Shown here: in pieces, positions 1 to 12,072 of the stretch
How positions within the stretch are numbered: position 1 is the first letter of the stretch
Layout: each line of letters begins with the position of its first letter
Assembly (NCBI RefSeq): GCF_000143535.2
Contig: NC_037324.1
Span: forward strand, 1,612,001 to 1,676,000
From: Botrytis cinerea B05.10
Lineage: Eukaryota; Ascomycota; Leotiomycetes; Helotiales; Sclerotiniaceae
Length of the DNA stretch: 64,000 nucleotides
Direction: 5' to 3'
Position numbers and translations under genes: made by a program
The notes under the pieces: model-generated
Database searches by the model: none
What the model was told of the DNA's origin: nothing
What the model saw: only the letters and a program-made list of their open reading frames with translations

Positions 1-1681
1 CTGTACCCCATTCATACTCCGATTTGTGACAGTATGGTGGTATAGTACTGGGCCCGGTTCTTCTAAATTCTCAATCTGATCATATTTTTGAAGAAATCTT
101 ATGATAATGTATGAAGTCTCAGTCATGGAAAATTGTTCTGTCAATGAAAATTAGCTATACATTTGACATCTCAAGGATGGGGAAACTTACGACCGATACA
201 TTTCCTTGGACCTCCACCGAAAGGGATAAATTCCCATCCGGCCCTTCTCCCTTCCCATCTCTCAGGCCTAAACTTATCGGCATCCTCACCCCAGATATCC
301 TTCCTATATTGCATCGCGTATGTCGATACCAATACTCTTGATCCAGCTGGTAAAAACATAGGTTGTGTACCATCAGGACCTCCTCCACGTGGCAAAATAG
401 TATCTTGATTACAAGTGCGATCGTTCAATGGAACAGGTGCACCAACCCGTAACGACTCGTCAATTACATGCTGTAAATATTTACAAGACCGCAGAGATTG
501 AAACGAGATTTCTGAACCGGATGGTCCAAAGTCAGCGAGAATGATGTTTCGGAGTTTGGAGTAGATATTCGGATTGCGTGCAAGGAAATAAAATATCCAC
601 CCGATTAATGAACCAGTTGTATCGCGACCAGCGTTGAGTACTTGCAGAGTTTCGTGGCGAAGCTGGACTGGGTCTTGATTTACCTTGGCCAATTCATCCA
701 AAAGCGAGAATGGCTTTTTCTCCGAATCGGGTTCAGAGCTTTTCTCGTCTTGGGTTTTACGGAGGCAGCCTTCCACAAATTTGTCGACCATTCGATGAAC
801 CTCGTCGCGGTGATGATCAAAATTGCGGCCTTTGACAAATCCGTTCCACCGACCAGCAATGCCTTTCATGAATAACGTTTCTTTTCCGGCATCAAGATGA
901 AGTCCGAAAGTACGAAAATCCGTGTCTTCCGTGCTTTGTATGGGGTTTGGACTGGCTGTATTACCTGCTTCTTGAGAATGTACAGATTTTCCATAGAGAA
1001 ACTCAGTTGAGACGTCCAACGTCAAATTGTAGAACAGAGGCGCCAGATCAACTTTTCCTGTCCAGCCATCTTGAGTACTTTGAAGTTCATGCCGAGCGAA
1101 TAGTGCCTGAACGTGTCTCTCTTCAAGATCGAGATCAGAGACTCTATCCCTCGAAAACTGTGGTCGTACAAGTTGTCTGGAGTGTTTCCACGCATCGCCT
1201 GTGTTTTTAACGTTAGCATCCGTAATACATAAGAACTAATTGCATGTTCTTCATCAAGTCCAAGTAACATACCTTGAGCAGTAAAGATAGCGTCGCCAAG
1301 TAGAGGGCTCCAAATCTCCTTTCTTTGTGGTCCAATATCCCATTTGTTTGACTCAGTTTGTAGGATGAACTGCACCAAGCTTGGATCTCTTGTAATAATA
1401 ATCTCAGTGTCTAAAACCATTCCCCTCACGGTCAAAGTATCCGGTGATATCTTATCCATAAGTTCCATGAACCATCTCGGGCTTCTTCCTTCGCGATTTG
1501 CTCTCGCCGCTGAAATAACACTCATGATACCAAGGGGATCGCATGTAGACACTGTTGGAGGGGGCGCACAGCCATGCCGTTCAGACTCTCGAAGACGTCT
1601 TCGTTGAGTGAGGTAGATGGAAACGCATTTTGAAAGAATGGCAAAAAAGCCAATGTACAAAGAAAGAGAAAAGATATACAT
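1..1681 (-). CDS. Cytochrome P450, CYP52-like (3' end outside window)
   Basis: Predicted haem monooxygenase anchored in the ER, of the kind that hydroxylates fatty acids or alkanes. I read three exons on the minus strand: 1273-1681, 191-1198 and 1-137. The introns are 1199-1272 (74 nt) and 138-190 (53 nt, with GCTAAT branch point). The N-terminus is a hydrophobic anchor of about 20 residues. Joining the exons gives the continuous family blocks IFTAQGDAWKHSRQLVRPQF, AGRDTT (I helix), ESLR (ExxR), FRPERW and the haem loop FGGGPRKCIGR followed by QFSMTE. About 518 codons are inside the window, so only a few C-terminal residues are missing. The CYP52 resemblance rests on the WKHSR and LDVSTEFLYGKSVHS blocks. 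The substrate is unknown. The gene is head-to-head with an acyltransferase gene at 2360, which suggests shared control. Confidence 0.9.
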
Positions 1682-2359
1682 GAATTAAAGATTTGTTGAT
1701 ATTTTGATGATCTCAGGTGTTCGAGAATCTTATCAATTCAAATGGTGCTTGTCAATGGAGCATAATAGAATGGTAAGTAGAATCTCGTTGAGAGGAACTT
1801 CAATTGCAACAGGGATCAAAGGAAAAACGATGAGCTACATACATCAACCGGACATTGCGAAGATCTTCAAAAAAAAAAAAAAGTAGAGTGGGCTAATTGT
1901 GATATACTTTGGACTCCGCATGATACGTGAGCGTTGCTATAACGCCTTTTCGGTGCCATTATTGACAATTATAATATTTCGGAATTTGGATAAGCTTCAT
2001 CGAATCGCCTAGTCAGGGTATCGCTAGTGCGTGCAGATCATATTCTCGGAACAGCGGCCCACAATAACATAACCTGGCTTATACTAGTACTTCAATTATT
2101 GAAAAGAGGGTTGTGCTGAACTAAGTAGGAACTATCAAGGGATATGGCAATCCGTGTTTCTGGAAGTGAGATGGCCGATGAAGTGGTGTGCGTTGTCAAT
2201 ATTGGTTATGCCAGTTCATCGTCGAATGCCCTGGTTGCAAGTCGTAATAAACCCAAGAATCACCCATAGTGTTCGCGTTTTATCTGAAATGAACTACATG
2301 TTATATCATTGATCAAAAGCTTGCTTCCACAAAATCTATCTGTACTCTGCATCGGAATC
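1682..2359. promoter_or_regulatory. Divergent intergenic promoter region, P450 / acyltransferase
   Basis: This 678-nt gap separates the start codons of two divergent genes, so it must carry both promoters. It holds a run of 14 A at about 1869-1882 and is moderately AT-rich. I see no convincing gene, repeat or palindromic regulator site. Confidence 0.5.
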
Positions 2360-3724
2360 ATGAATAAACAACCATACCCACTCTCTCCACTCGACCACCT
2401 ATCACCACACGTCCACGTCCCCAAACTCCTCTATTTCTCCTCTAATTCAACCCCTCAAGCCGTTATTCAAACACTCCAAGACAGCCTTTCAAAAACTATA
2501 TCAGCTTTCCCTATACTTTCCGCATCAGTTGGGCCATCTCAAGCACTAAATTGCCAAAAAGGCTCACTTGCCGTGCAAGCTCCTTATTTCAGCGTCAATG
2601 ATATCCTTTCGGTGAAGGATCTCAGTTCCAAATATGACTTTCAAAGTATTCAAGCCAATGAATTTCCCACCGATGCAGTTGATGGAGATGTTTTGCCAGA
2701 TTTTGTAAGAAATAACGCTAAAGTTTTTCTTGCACAAGCAAACATCATCCGTGGGGGCATTATCTTGGTTTGCGCAGTGCATCATTGTGTTATGGATGAA
2801 GCGGGAATTTTTAATGTTTTGAAATTGTGGTCTACATTCTGTCACGGGGGAAATGGTCATGAATTGGTGACTGAAGAATGGATTGACAACTCTGCTTTGT
2901 TGCAAGGAGAGGGAACGGGTAGATTGGAGGATTATCCAGAGTACAAACTGCTGCCAGAGGATTTATCTTCCACGCCATACGTTTCGACTTCGTCAGATGT
3001 GGCGGGAACAGGCGTATTTTTCTTCTCGGACGATTCTTTGCGACGTCTGAAAGAGCTGGCAAATGAGGGTTCGAATGATTTATCTTGGGTTTCTACAAAC
3101 GATGCCTTGGTTGCACTCATTTGGTCTAGAATAACCTCGGCACGTTTAGCTACTTCAAACTCCGTTGACTTATATACTCCTTCATTACTCGTCATGACGG
3201 TCAACGGACGCAACCGTATTCAGCCGGCTATGTCCCCTACTTTTACTGGAAATGTTGTGTTGATTTCTAAATCTATTAGCACATTCTCTGATCTGATATC
3301 ATCGTCTTCAAATACTACAAAAATTGGAGCCATCGCACGCATCGTTCGCCAATCAGTGCGTGACGTTGATGAGGCGAGGGTTAGAGACGTAATCAAAGTA
3401 ATCCAAAAGGTATCGGATCTTAACCGACTCGAGCCAAGTGGCTATCAGTCCTACCAACGCAATGTTGGATGCTCATCTTGGTCGGGACAACCATATTACG
3501 GCTTGGATTGGGGAAACAACCTTGGTGGTAAATGCAAAAGGTTTAGGTGGAGAAGTTTGAAGACTGATGGAGTCTTTGTCATTTTCCCGAGAATTCCCGC
3601 TGTTGAGGGAGAGCAAGCTGAGGAGGGAGGTTTGGAGATTTGCATGGGCTTGCGGAGAGAATGTTTGCAGGCATTGAGAGAGGACAAAGTTTTTGGTCAA
3701 TTTGCAGAGTGGAGGTGCGCTTGA
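2360..3724 (+). CDS. BAHD-type acyltransferase (trichothecene 3-O-acetyltransferase-like)
   Basis: Predicted CoA-dependent O- or N-acyltransferase, soluble, single exon, 454 residues. The frame is open 51 nt further upstream, but the first ATG is at 2360 and begins with the family-typical PLSPLDHLSPHVHVPKLLYF block. The catalytic HxxxD is present as HHCVMDE near residue 140. The C-terminal structural motif (usually DFGWG) appears as GLDWGNNLGG, as in the fungal Tri101/Tri3-like branch. The ending (GGLEICMGLRREC...) also fits that branch, whose members acylate small-molecule hydroxyls for self-protection or tailoring. It is divergent from a P450 and close to a second one, an MFS pump and a regulator, so a tailoring role is plausible. 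The actual acceptor is unknown. Confidence 0.88.
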   Translation: MNKQPYPLSPLDHLSPHVHVPKLLYFSSNSTPQAVIQTLQDSLSKTISAFPILSASVGPSQALNCQKGSLAVQAPYFSVNDILSVKDLSSKYDFQSIQANEFPTDAVDGDVLPDFVRNNAKVFLAQANIIRGGIILVCAVHHCVMDEAGIFNVLKLWSTFCHGGNGHELVTEEWIDNSALLQGEGTGRLEDYPEYKLLPEDLSSTPYVSTSSDVAGTGVFFFSDDSLRRLKELANEGSNDLSWVSTNDALVALIWSRITSARLATSNSVDLYTPSLLVMTVNGRNRIQPAMSPTFTGNVVLISKSISTFSDLISSSSNTTKIGAIARIVRQSVRDVDEARVRDVIKVIQKVSDLNRLEPSGYQSYQRNVGCSSWSGQPYYGLDWGNNLGGKCKRFRWRSLKTDGVFVIFPRIPAVEGEQAEEGGLEICMGLRRECLQALREDKVFGQFAEWRCA

Positions 3725-5089
3725 GGGTCAGGCTTTGGGGATGTCATGATTAGCTTTTTTTTTTATCAAGTTGTGGTGTTCAATAATCTTATCTGGAATG
3801 ATGTAAATCTTGAAATTATTGATTATAGAGTTGATGCTGGCAAATTCCAAAAAATCACAGAATCCACCAATACAATAACTCATCTCGTTGAGATGTACCG
3901 TTCATATCCTGTTGAAGTGGATATAAAAATATTCCCTCGACACAATAAAAGTTTTTAAAGTCTTGTTCCTAGACTTGACCGAGCTACGGATAGTCTATCG
4001 CCTAATTGCGTATTTGATGTGTTACGAGGATAATCCAGAGGCCGATCGACAGCGAGGACCCTTTAATAAGTTAGCCGACGATCGCTTAGACCCACATGAC
4101 TATCCATAAGAATGATATAGGCTTTTTTAATAGGAAAAAGGATCGAGACATCCTCGATATCAGTGATTTTATAATTGCCGTCCAAGAACGTAAATCTAAC
4201 GTTTGGACGAGATAATAGTGTTTAAAGTTCATCGACGCCTCGGATTCTGACTTTCCGCAAGATAGTTCGACAGGACGATTCGATCTGGGCAACAGTTGTT
4301 CTATATGGTGAGCTACGAAGTATAGCAATTAAATTTGACTCAAGCAGAGTCACCAAGATTGCGATTTGCAGGCTCTCTCTCGTTCGGGTACAGTATGTCT
4401 TATGTGTGGTCGGTTGCTATTGTATAGAACTTTCTGAATCGGTGGAGCTCCAGCGGTAACGACGAATCTCTGTCCGTGCTTTGGTGGGGCAGCTGAGGGA
4501 ACGCTAGCTTCGCTGTCCCTGACTTGACCGAATTCGCTTAGCCTTCTATCGCCAAGCTTAAAATGTCCGAAGCCGATCTACTCACGTGATAGCACTAAGT
4601 ATGGTTTTCGGTCACACTGAAGTAATTTTTGTGGCGTTTTAAGCGGTCGACAAGGAGTCCATCGATTCTGGTTTGGAAAGATTATTAAATGAACATGAAC
4701 TTAGATTTTTGTCCGTTATATCCACAATGGCTTGTTCCTAGTCTGCCGATCTCCCTTTCGCATCTGGATTCCGGCGGTAGCGAAAACTTTACTCGATCGG
4801 CAGCCTTCTGAGGAACACCAGATTCCCTTTCGGGGACTCTCGCTGTCTCAAAGCTGGTAGATCGGTATGATCGGCAGATTCCAGGAATCCTGGTCGAATG
4901 ATCGGTCAGTCGCCAGGATTGCGGTATATATCTTCATTCTCATTACATTGGAAATCGAATAATTCATCAAACACTTCACATTCATTCCTTAACAACCACA
5001 CTCATTTACCAAACTATCCACTCATTCATCCATCTCCCCACACTCAATCATCAAACCAACTTTTTCACTCAAAAACCCAAACCGAAAAC
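3725..5089. other. Intergenic, no supported gene; short dispersed direct repeats
   Basis: I find no frame with protein-like composition here. The word GACTTGACCGA occurs at 3972-3982 and 4521-4531, in each case followed about 15-25 nt later by CTATCGCC (3995-4002 and 4546-4553). GCCGATC/GATCGGC words recur between 4560 and 4900. This may be an eroded repeat, but I cannot name it. Confidence 0.35.
4922..4931 (+). promoter_or_regulatory. TATA-like element upstream of secreted repeat protein
   Basis: GGTATATATC lies about 165 nt upstream of the ATG at 5090. It is followed by a CA- and CT-rich leader (CATTC, CACTCATTC repeats) typical of strongly expressed fungal genes. Position and composition only. 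Confidence 0.35.
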
Positions 5090-5684
5090 ATGCAATTCTC
5101 ACGTATCTCTGCTCTTGCTCTCGTCGTTGTCCTTGCGGACTTCAGCATTGCTCTTCCCGTCAGCAAGGGTGGATCGCTTGACGCTTTGAGCGGAGTCGAA
5201 GGTGTTGTCCCAGTCGGCAAGGTATGCAGAATTTCAGACAGAATTATTGGGAAATTGTTTCTAACAGATTGATCGACAGATCGCTCGCCATGCAGGAAAC
5301 CCAGGATACGAGGCGGCTCAAGCAGGTGAGGGTCCATTGGCCCCAGCCCACCCAACTGAGATCCACCCAACCCCAGTCCAACCAGTTGTGATTCACCCAA
5401 CTCCAGTCCACCCAGCCGGAGTCCACCCAGCTCCAGCCCACCCAGGTACAGTTCAATCCAGCGATGTCCAACCTACCGATGTCCAAACCACCGACGCCCC
5501 CGCCAATGTCGAGCAAACCGGATTTCACCCAACTATCAACAACCCGGAGCAAGTACAAGATAATGAATCTGCGGGTTTGGTCAATTTGAACAGCCAGCTC
5601 CTTGTTCCAATTGATATCGACTGCGTTGGAATTGCTGTCTGCAACCCCGTTACAGTTGAGAGAGAGGGAAAGCCCAGTGCATAG
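5090..5684 (+). CDS. Small secreted His/Pro-repeat protein
   Basis: Two exons, 5090-5221 and 5280-5684, around a 58-nt intron (GTATGC...GACAG); 178 residues. A signal peptide is clear (MQFSRISALALVVVLADF, cleavage near ALP). The middle third, about residues 64-90, is a degenerate tandem repeat of a 7-9 residue unit such as HPTPV / VHPAP / AHPG. It grades into VQPTDVQ-type units. The C-terminal part is non-repetitive and holds the only two mature cysteines (DCVGIAVC), which could form one disulfide. I do not recognise a named family. A cell-wall or extracellular role is inferred only from secretion and the low-complexity repeat. The antisense strand is open across the repeat, an artefact of repeat composition. 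Confidence 0.8.
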
Positions 5685-6765
5685 GCTGACATGGCTATTC
5701 ATTGATCGTGTTTCGATGGGGCGGGGGGGGGGCATGATTCTCAGGTCCTTGAACATTTGTACTAGGAGATGGAGCCTGCATGTTTGTTGAGATGATAGTT
5801 GAATTTTGGGGAGAAAACTTTTTGGCGAGATGATTTTTGTGGAGATTTTTAATTCTAATATATACATTTTTACCCTTCTAACTAAAATTGCTTGCATCCA
5901 TTGCCCCGAATTTTTGATTTCGTGAATTACTTGTATTGCAAAGTGAGTATTACGAATCTGCAGACAGATGAGAATTTGACAAGGTTGAGAGCTTAGCTCA
6001 TCCTGCCTATTTTTAACTTCTATCATGGAAGATAGGAAGAACCATGCTTTCAATCCATCAAAAAAGCGCACCTGTCGGACTAATGGCTATGCTGCCCACC
6101 TTCTACCCACTCTCATATGCACATGACGTATGTGGTGGTTTCCTACGTAACATGGAATGCAGGTTCCATAATTTATTATTTCCTGGTCATACGAAGTGAG
6201 AAGATAGAATGGCTACAGCGTCCCTTCGACTCCTGTGTAACTTGTATACACGTTATGAACTCTGTCTGACAATATCGAGACTATTGTAGGAGTTGTACTC
6301 ATAGCTCATCACCTTGGCGGAAACATGACAAGACACTTTCTTTATCCAATCTTTATTTGACTTGATATATCAATATTGAACTAGTGACGGAGAAAATGCA
6401 GAATCATGATTGTTTATTAGAATTACGGCGATTAATCCGAAGTCAAGACAGGATAACTCCCTGGTTTTCATGAATGAATTATAGCTCTCCAAGATTGGGG
6501 TCACGGTCATTTCTACATGTCTGAATTTCAATTGAATCAGTTTGCTTTCTGGGAGGTCTTTCATTACTTTAATTTATATAAAGAAGCAATGATTTTGTAA
6601 GAAATTATATTACAGAAAGGGTAGGGTACGTAAACTATGACCGGAGCTCTTACAAGCAAGAGTCTTTATGAAAATATCTATGTAAAAATTAAAACAATTC
6701 TGTACCATCTCCTAATTTTCCTTCATACCGAATAACATTGACATCGTCTCAAGTACAGAACAACT
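5685..6765. other. Intergenic, convergent 3' regions
   Basis: This 1.08-kb spacer lies between the 3' ends of the secreted repeat protein and the minus-strand P450. It is AT-rich, with a run of G at about 5720-5730. No supported gene. Confidence 0.4.
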
Positions 6766-8498
6766 TTATATGGCGGTAACCTTAACTTGAAGACCATCTC
6801 TTGGTCTCAAAACCAATCTCCACATCTTCAAGTCTTCGGGATTCTCCACACTCTCATCACGCTCAAACTTGTACATGCTCAACAAACAACAGATCAAAAC
6901 CTTCATTTCAGTCTCTGCAAATTTGCGTCCAATACAACCTCTTGGTCCTTGTAAGAAAGTCATGAAAGCATTGGCAGTGAAAGAAGAAGGCAATTTGTCC
7001 CAACGATCTGGGTCAAAAACATCGGCTGTGGGACCCCAGTACATAGGAAGATGGTTAACAGTGTTTGCGAGAATATAGATGACCGTGCCTCCTGGAACCG
7101 TGTATGGGCCCAATTTGTCGTCTTTGAGAGATTGTCGGACTGTCATTGGGATGGGTGGGATGAAGCGGAGAGATTCACGGCAGACATTGTCGAGGTATGG
7201 TAAAAGATCTGCATCGGTCTTTTCAACACTACTTTCATAACGAGATTTTTGATCAAATAGGAAAGGCATGTGCTCGCGGACCTCGTCTCTAAGTCTTTCT
7301 TGAATTTCCGGATGAGTTGAGAGAAGATGAATTGTCCATGCTAAACCTGTTGCTGTTGTGTCGTGGCCTGCTCCAAGGAAAGTCTGTGAACAATGTATAT
7401 TAGCCTTCTGCAAGATTTCAAGGAGCTATTTGCGAGTTTTGCTTACCATGATTTGATCACGCATAGTCTCAAAAGATAACCCTTCTTCTCCGGCTTCCTT
7501 CATCTTCAGGTTGTCCTTGGCAATCAGAGCGATGATGTCCTTGTGATTGGTTCTCTGAGCAGCTTGTTCTTGCTTCTCATCAATGATATCTGTTGCAGTC
7601 TTGAGAATAATCTTTCGCGAACTCTCCATATCACGGTTCATCTTGGCGGGAATGTACTTGGTGGATGGGATAAAAGCCTGAAGACCGTGCAAGATACGTG
7701 ATCCAATATCGAAAGCGAAGACAAGTCGGTAGGCCTCACGAATTGGAGCCTCGGGATTTTCGAGAGAGTTGATATCAACACCAAAGCCGGCGGCACCAAT
7801 GATATCAAGAGTAGTGCGGTTCAACCATTCCAGAACCTCAAAAGGCTTAGACTTTACCGAGTCAGCGTCCATTTCTTCCTTCCAAAGCTTGGTGAGAAGC
7901 AATGACTTCTGCCAAAATACTGGGTAGAGTGCCCGAATCGATTGGATAGAGAAACCTGGTGCCAAGGACTTTCGTTGATGGATGTGCTCATCTCCCTCAG
8001 CAAGAAGTACACCTTCCCCAAGAATCCTGACCATCCACAACTTCGCGCGAACTGGTTTTGGGTAGTTGTATGGATTTCTGGTTGTCATCTGCAAATTTAT
8101 GTTAAAGACTGTACCAAAGGAGTTGTTATACTGATCTATCATACCTGCTTGATTGCATCGTCATCTACAACTGATAGACGTTCAGCTCCAAAGGGAAAGA
8201 AATATCTGATGATTGGTCCGTGGACTTGATGCCATTCACGTTGTCGTACACCAATCTCAGTGCTGATGATGTCAAAGAACTGACCCCAGAGAGGGAAGCC
8301 AGGGACTGTAGGAACATGTCTTAACTCAGAAATATAAAATGGGAATATGTAACTGAGGTAAAAGACATATGATGGTATGAAAACTCCAAAGACAACCTGA
8401 AGTGAGTACAGAGTGGTCCACGAGGAGTTCTTTGATATTAGGAGTGCAATCAACGTCGCTGCCCCAGAAAGGGAGGCGAAAGATACTTCGATAGCCAT
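6766..8498 (-). CDS. Cytochrome P450 with N-terminal membrane anchor
   Basis: Three exons on the minus strand: 8145-8498, 7447-8088 and 6766-7383. The introns are 8089-8144 (56 nt) and 7384-7446 (63 nt), both phase 0, giving 537 residues. The frame is open above 8498, but the first ATG is there. The N-terminus has two or three hydrophobic stretches before the proline-rich hinge (VPTVPGFPLWG). The diagnostic parts are all present: GAGHDTTA (I helix), ESLR (ExxR), DPDRW, and the haem loop FLQGPRGCIGRKFAETEM with its cysteine. The GHDTTATGL helix and the haem loop resemble the CYP4-like fungal clans. The substrate is unknown. It is divergent from the fatty-acid elongase at 9824, which hints at a lipid substrate, but that is inference. 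Confidence 0.92.
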
Positions 8499-9823
8499 CT
8501 CGTTGCTCAAAGCAAAATGTTGATGAGTTGAGAACAAAATGACAAAACAGAGACCGGAATTGTGTCACTGATGAATGAAATCGAAATGCTAAGAAAATTA
8601 TTCACCGTCCATGCCTGTGGATCGTAATCTTAACAACACTTGATGTATCTGAGCTAGAATGCTCGAAAATGTTGATCTCATTGATCGTCATCACACATTT
8701 ACGATGGAATCTATCTAAGATGCCCCACAAATATTGCAGAAGCGCATTCCCAAGAATGTATCAACTACTGATAACTTTCAATAGACGGTAAACGATAAAT
8801 CCAGCTAATATGTCGAACAATGCCAGCACGGTATGTACACATCCTTGCTTGACACGCCAAAATTGCTGTCTTAACTAATTACTCGGCGTGATCGAAACTC
8901 GGAGTGAGTGGGGCAAAGATTTCTTCGTGCAGATGTGCAAGAAGCATTCTATTAATATAAGTTTATCGAAATGCTTCTAGTTGACTCAAAAAGTAAACTA
9001 TGAACCTTCGAGTGAAAGAATAACGTGAAACAAGCGGCCCGCTTGTAAGAATTGGACTAGTTCCATCCTCACTGTTGTTGCTGATCTACAAGTACTAGTA
9101 GGCATTTCCACGTAAGTGGGAAGCAGACAGCTGAAACGAGTAATTGCGCGATCATCAAGATCCAAGATAGGCGAAGGGTACCCGCAAAAAGCTTATCTTG
9201 ACCTAGAGGTCCCTAATAAAGCCCCTTACGAAACATCATTTATGGGTTCTTACTAATAATCAATGTGGAGCTAGTCCGTGTACTTCGGAGAAATTCTTCC
9301 ATTCGATCATTTCTATGCACGCCAAGCGGTAGCAATAATTTAATGCCTAAAACGTCCGGAAGCTCAATTCGGTTCCCCAAATCTGTCGTTACACTTGCCG
9401 TCGCCCCTGATGGCGGTCATTGACCATAGTGACAAAGCTCCACTTCATGGCGAAAGTTAGCCAGGAAGTAGACTTTGCGGACCCATGGAATTGAAAGTAG
9501 TTCTCAAACTCTCAATTGCTCAGCTCGAACTCTCATTCACTCAGCTGGAGATTTTGCCTCAGATCGTCAGTACTACAAATTCTAGTCTTGATTGTGATCG
9601 TCGTTACTAGTCCATAGAAGTCTTCAAAGTTTTTAATGTATGAGAAACGGCATTTCAACTGGGATCAGCACCTTCTCCCTATCTTTCGAAAGAAGCAAAA
9701 TTCTTTTAAGATATAATCGTTAACCCCTAAAATAACAAAATTCTTTTTGACATCAGAATCCCATCTTGAATCTCATTCTTATCTCACATTCTTTTCCAAC
9801 GAGTTGCGACAGCATCAGTCAAT
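8499..9823. promoter_or_regulatory. Divergent intergenic promoter region, P450 / elongase
   Basis: This 1.3-kb gap between divergent start codons contains both promoters. I see no ORF with coding character and no repeat longer than chance. It contains short tandem words (CAGCTCGAACTCTCATTCACTCAGCTGGAG) near 9521-9550. Confidence 0.45.
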
Positions 9824-10879
9824 ATGTCAAGCAGTGCACTTCTTTTGCCGCTGGATGGGGCCATCAAGTTTTCCCCATGGGAAGCCTTTGACAAGCTCTG
9901 GACGTCGGTCGTAGGATATCCTGCTGAAAGTTTCGAATTCGTTCCAGGAAAGACGCCAATGGCTACGTTGAAATCAACTCTTGTTACAATAGTTCTTTAT
10001 TACGTAGTCATCTTTGGTGGTCAAGCATGGATGAAAAACCGTCCAGCATACAAGCTGAATGGTTTGTTCATGGCACATAACTTGATGTTGACCGTCGTAA
10101 GCGGTTCGTTGCTTGTTCTCTTTGCGCAGCAGCTCATTCCAAGTCTGTGGAAGAATGGCTTGTTTGATGGTATCTGCGGTGGAACTGGATGGACCAAGCC
10201 ATTGGTTACTCTCTACTACGTATGTTGATATTCCCAAGATTTGAAAGAGGGTCATACTAATGAATTCATACAGCTGAACTACATCACAAAATATGTGGAG
10301 TTGCTTGATACCGTTTTCTTGTTCCTCAAGAAGAAGCCTTTGAGTAAGTCATAGCCGAGCCTGAACTTAAGCAGTACTTATTGTTTTTCTAGCTTTCCTT
10401 CACTGCTATCACCACCCAGCAACAGCTCTCTTGTGCTATACTCAACTTGTTGGACACACTCCAGTATCCTGGGTTCCGATCACCTTGAACCTTTCCGTCC
10501 ACGTTGTGATGTATTGGTATTACTTCCAGAGTGCGCGTGGAATCCGTATTACCTGGAAAGAGTGGATCACCCGCATGCAAATCACCCAATTTGTCATCGA
10601 TCTTTTCGCAGTTTATGTAAGTATTAAAATCAGGAAACAAAACTCTTATTGACTTCTTTCCAGTTCGCTACATATAACTACTACGCTAGCGCCTATTACA
10701 AGCATCTCCCTCACGTCGGAACATGTGCTGGTGAGCCATTTGCTGCTTTCGCCGGCTGCACCATTTTGAGCTCCTACCTCTTCCTTTTCATCTCTTTCTA
10801 TCTTGCTACATACAAGAAGACTACAGTGAAGAGAACTGCAATCAAATCCCAGGATGTTAAAGTTGCAGGAAAGTCATAA
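9824..10879 (+). CDS. Fatty-acid elongase (ELO family 3-ketoacyl-CoA synthase)
   Basis: Condensing enzyme of ER fatty-acid elongation, joining malonyl-CoA to a long acyl-CoA. Four exons: 9824-10219, 10274-10343, 10393-10616 and 10664-10879. The introns are 54, 49 and 47 nt, all GT-AG, and the product is 301 residues. The histidine box is HCYHH (about residues 159-163), preceded by the family block [15 protein letters not shown] and followed by LLCYTQL and the MYWYYF membrane segment. About seven hydrophobic segments are visible. The C-terminus is lysine-rich (YKKTTVKR), consistent with ER retention. LLCYTQL resembles yeast Elo2/Elo3, so a long or very-long-chain specificity is possible. It may be a housekeeping elongase rather than part of a cluster. 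Confidence 0.93.
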
Positions 10880-12072
10880 ATACTGAAATTTTAAACCACA
10901 AGGCCATTGGCTGAGGAGCTTTCTCCCTTGAGCTCCGGGATCTATGTAGGAGGCACGTAATAGGAGGGGTTTAGGAGAATAAATTCGAGAAGCAGTTCTA
11001 ATGGGGATCGGATGGTGAAGTTTTTATTTGATAAGTTTTATTTTGTAGCATAATGTATATTCTCCTTGTGAGAGCTTCGAATGTAGGAATAGAAAACGAT
11101 TGTAATCTCTGGAATTTTGCAACATAGTCACATGTGAAATACGATAAGATAACACAGTAATGTCATTATCCAGTTTGGCAATGAATAGCTCCCGAGCTAG
11201 GTCGAACAGCTTTTACTCGTTTCCGGGAAGACATCCACATGCTCGAGAGGTTGATTTGGGTCTTGGCAACAATCATTGACATTGACTTTAAAGATCTGCC
11301 AACTTTCGTAATTTTGTCAGCCCTAAATCAAGTCAACCATGCGACTGGATCCCAGGTGAAGGATCTAGTCCGAAAAGGGTATATGGATCAAACAAAAATG
11401 TCTTTTGATTCCCATAGAGGGATGGCCGGCTCAGTGTCAGCTACTCCATAGTCATTTTTAGCTTACTTTCTACCCACTATCGAACCAGTAATCGATTCGG
11501 ACCTTTGATAGATTAACTTTCTCGGCCAAGTCCAGAGTTTCTATGTAGATCTTTATACTATTAGCACATAATGGTTTCATGCGGGAGCCAAACTAGAAGG
11601 CGGAAGAGATCAGCACTAGTCCATTGGAGTTGAAGCTAATGCAAGAGCCGCAGGAAACTGGAATGATGCATCCTCACCCAGCCGTCTTCATTTTACTAGC
11701 GTATTTAATCAACCTGGCAAGGTAGATCTTTGATTTTGGTAGCAGACACTGCAGACGAAGATCTCTGCATGGAACGCCATCGTGCTCAATTTACAAACCA
11801 TTTTGGTGAACTCAAAAGATTTCAAATCTTACAAGAATACTGGGTCTACCTGAGCGCCATCTACGACATGTATTAATAGAAGTTCAGGCTAGCTCTTGCC
11901 ATTTGCAGTGCTGGCGGTGAAATCAAGCATTTCAGGAACAGAAATCAGAAATCATTTCTTCTTTCTCTTTTCTATGATCTCATATTCTTTACACATGTCA
12001 AATATTCTAAAATAATATTCTGCATCGCAGAAATCCTCATTTTCAGTACCCATTTCACCATCAGACTCCGAA
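10880..12072. other. Intergenic
   Basis: This 1.2-kb spacer separates two plus-strand genes. A 70-codon frame at 11239-11451 has no recognisable features. Nothing else supported. Confidence 0.4.

Noticed and set aside
5244..6071. Long minus-strand frame opposite the secreted repeat gene, with Trp/Val-rich repeats
   Set aside because: It is the antisense reading of the His/Pro repeat. The sense strand has a signal peptide and a proper intron.
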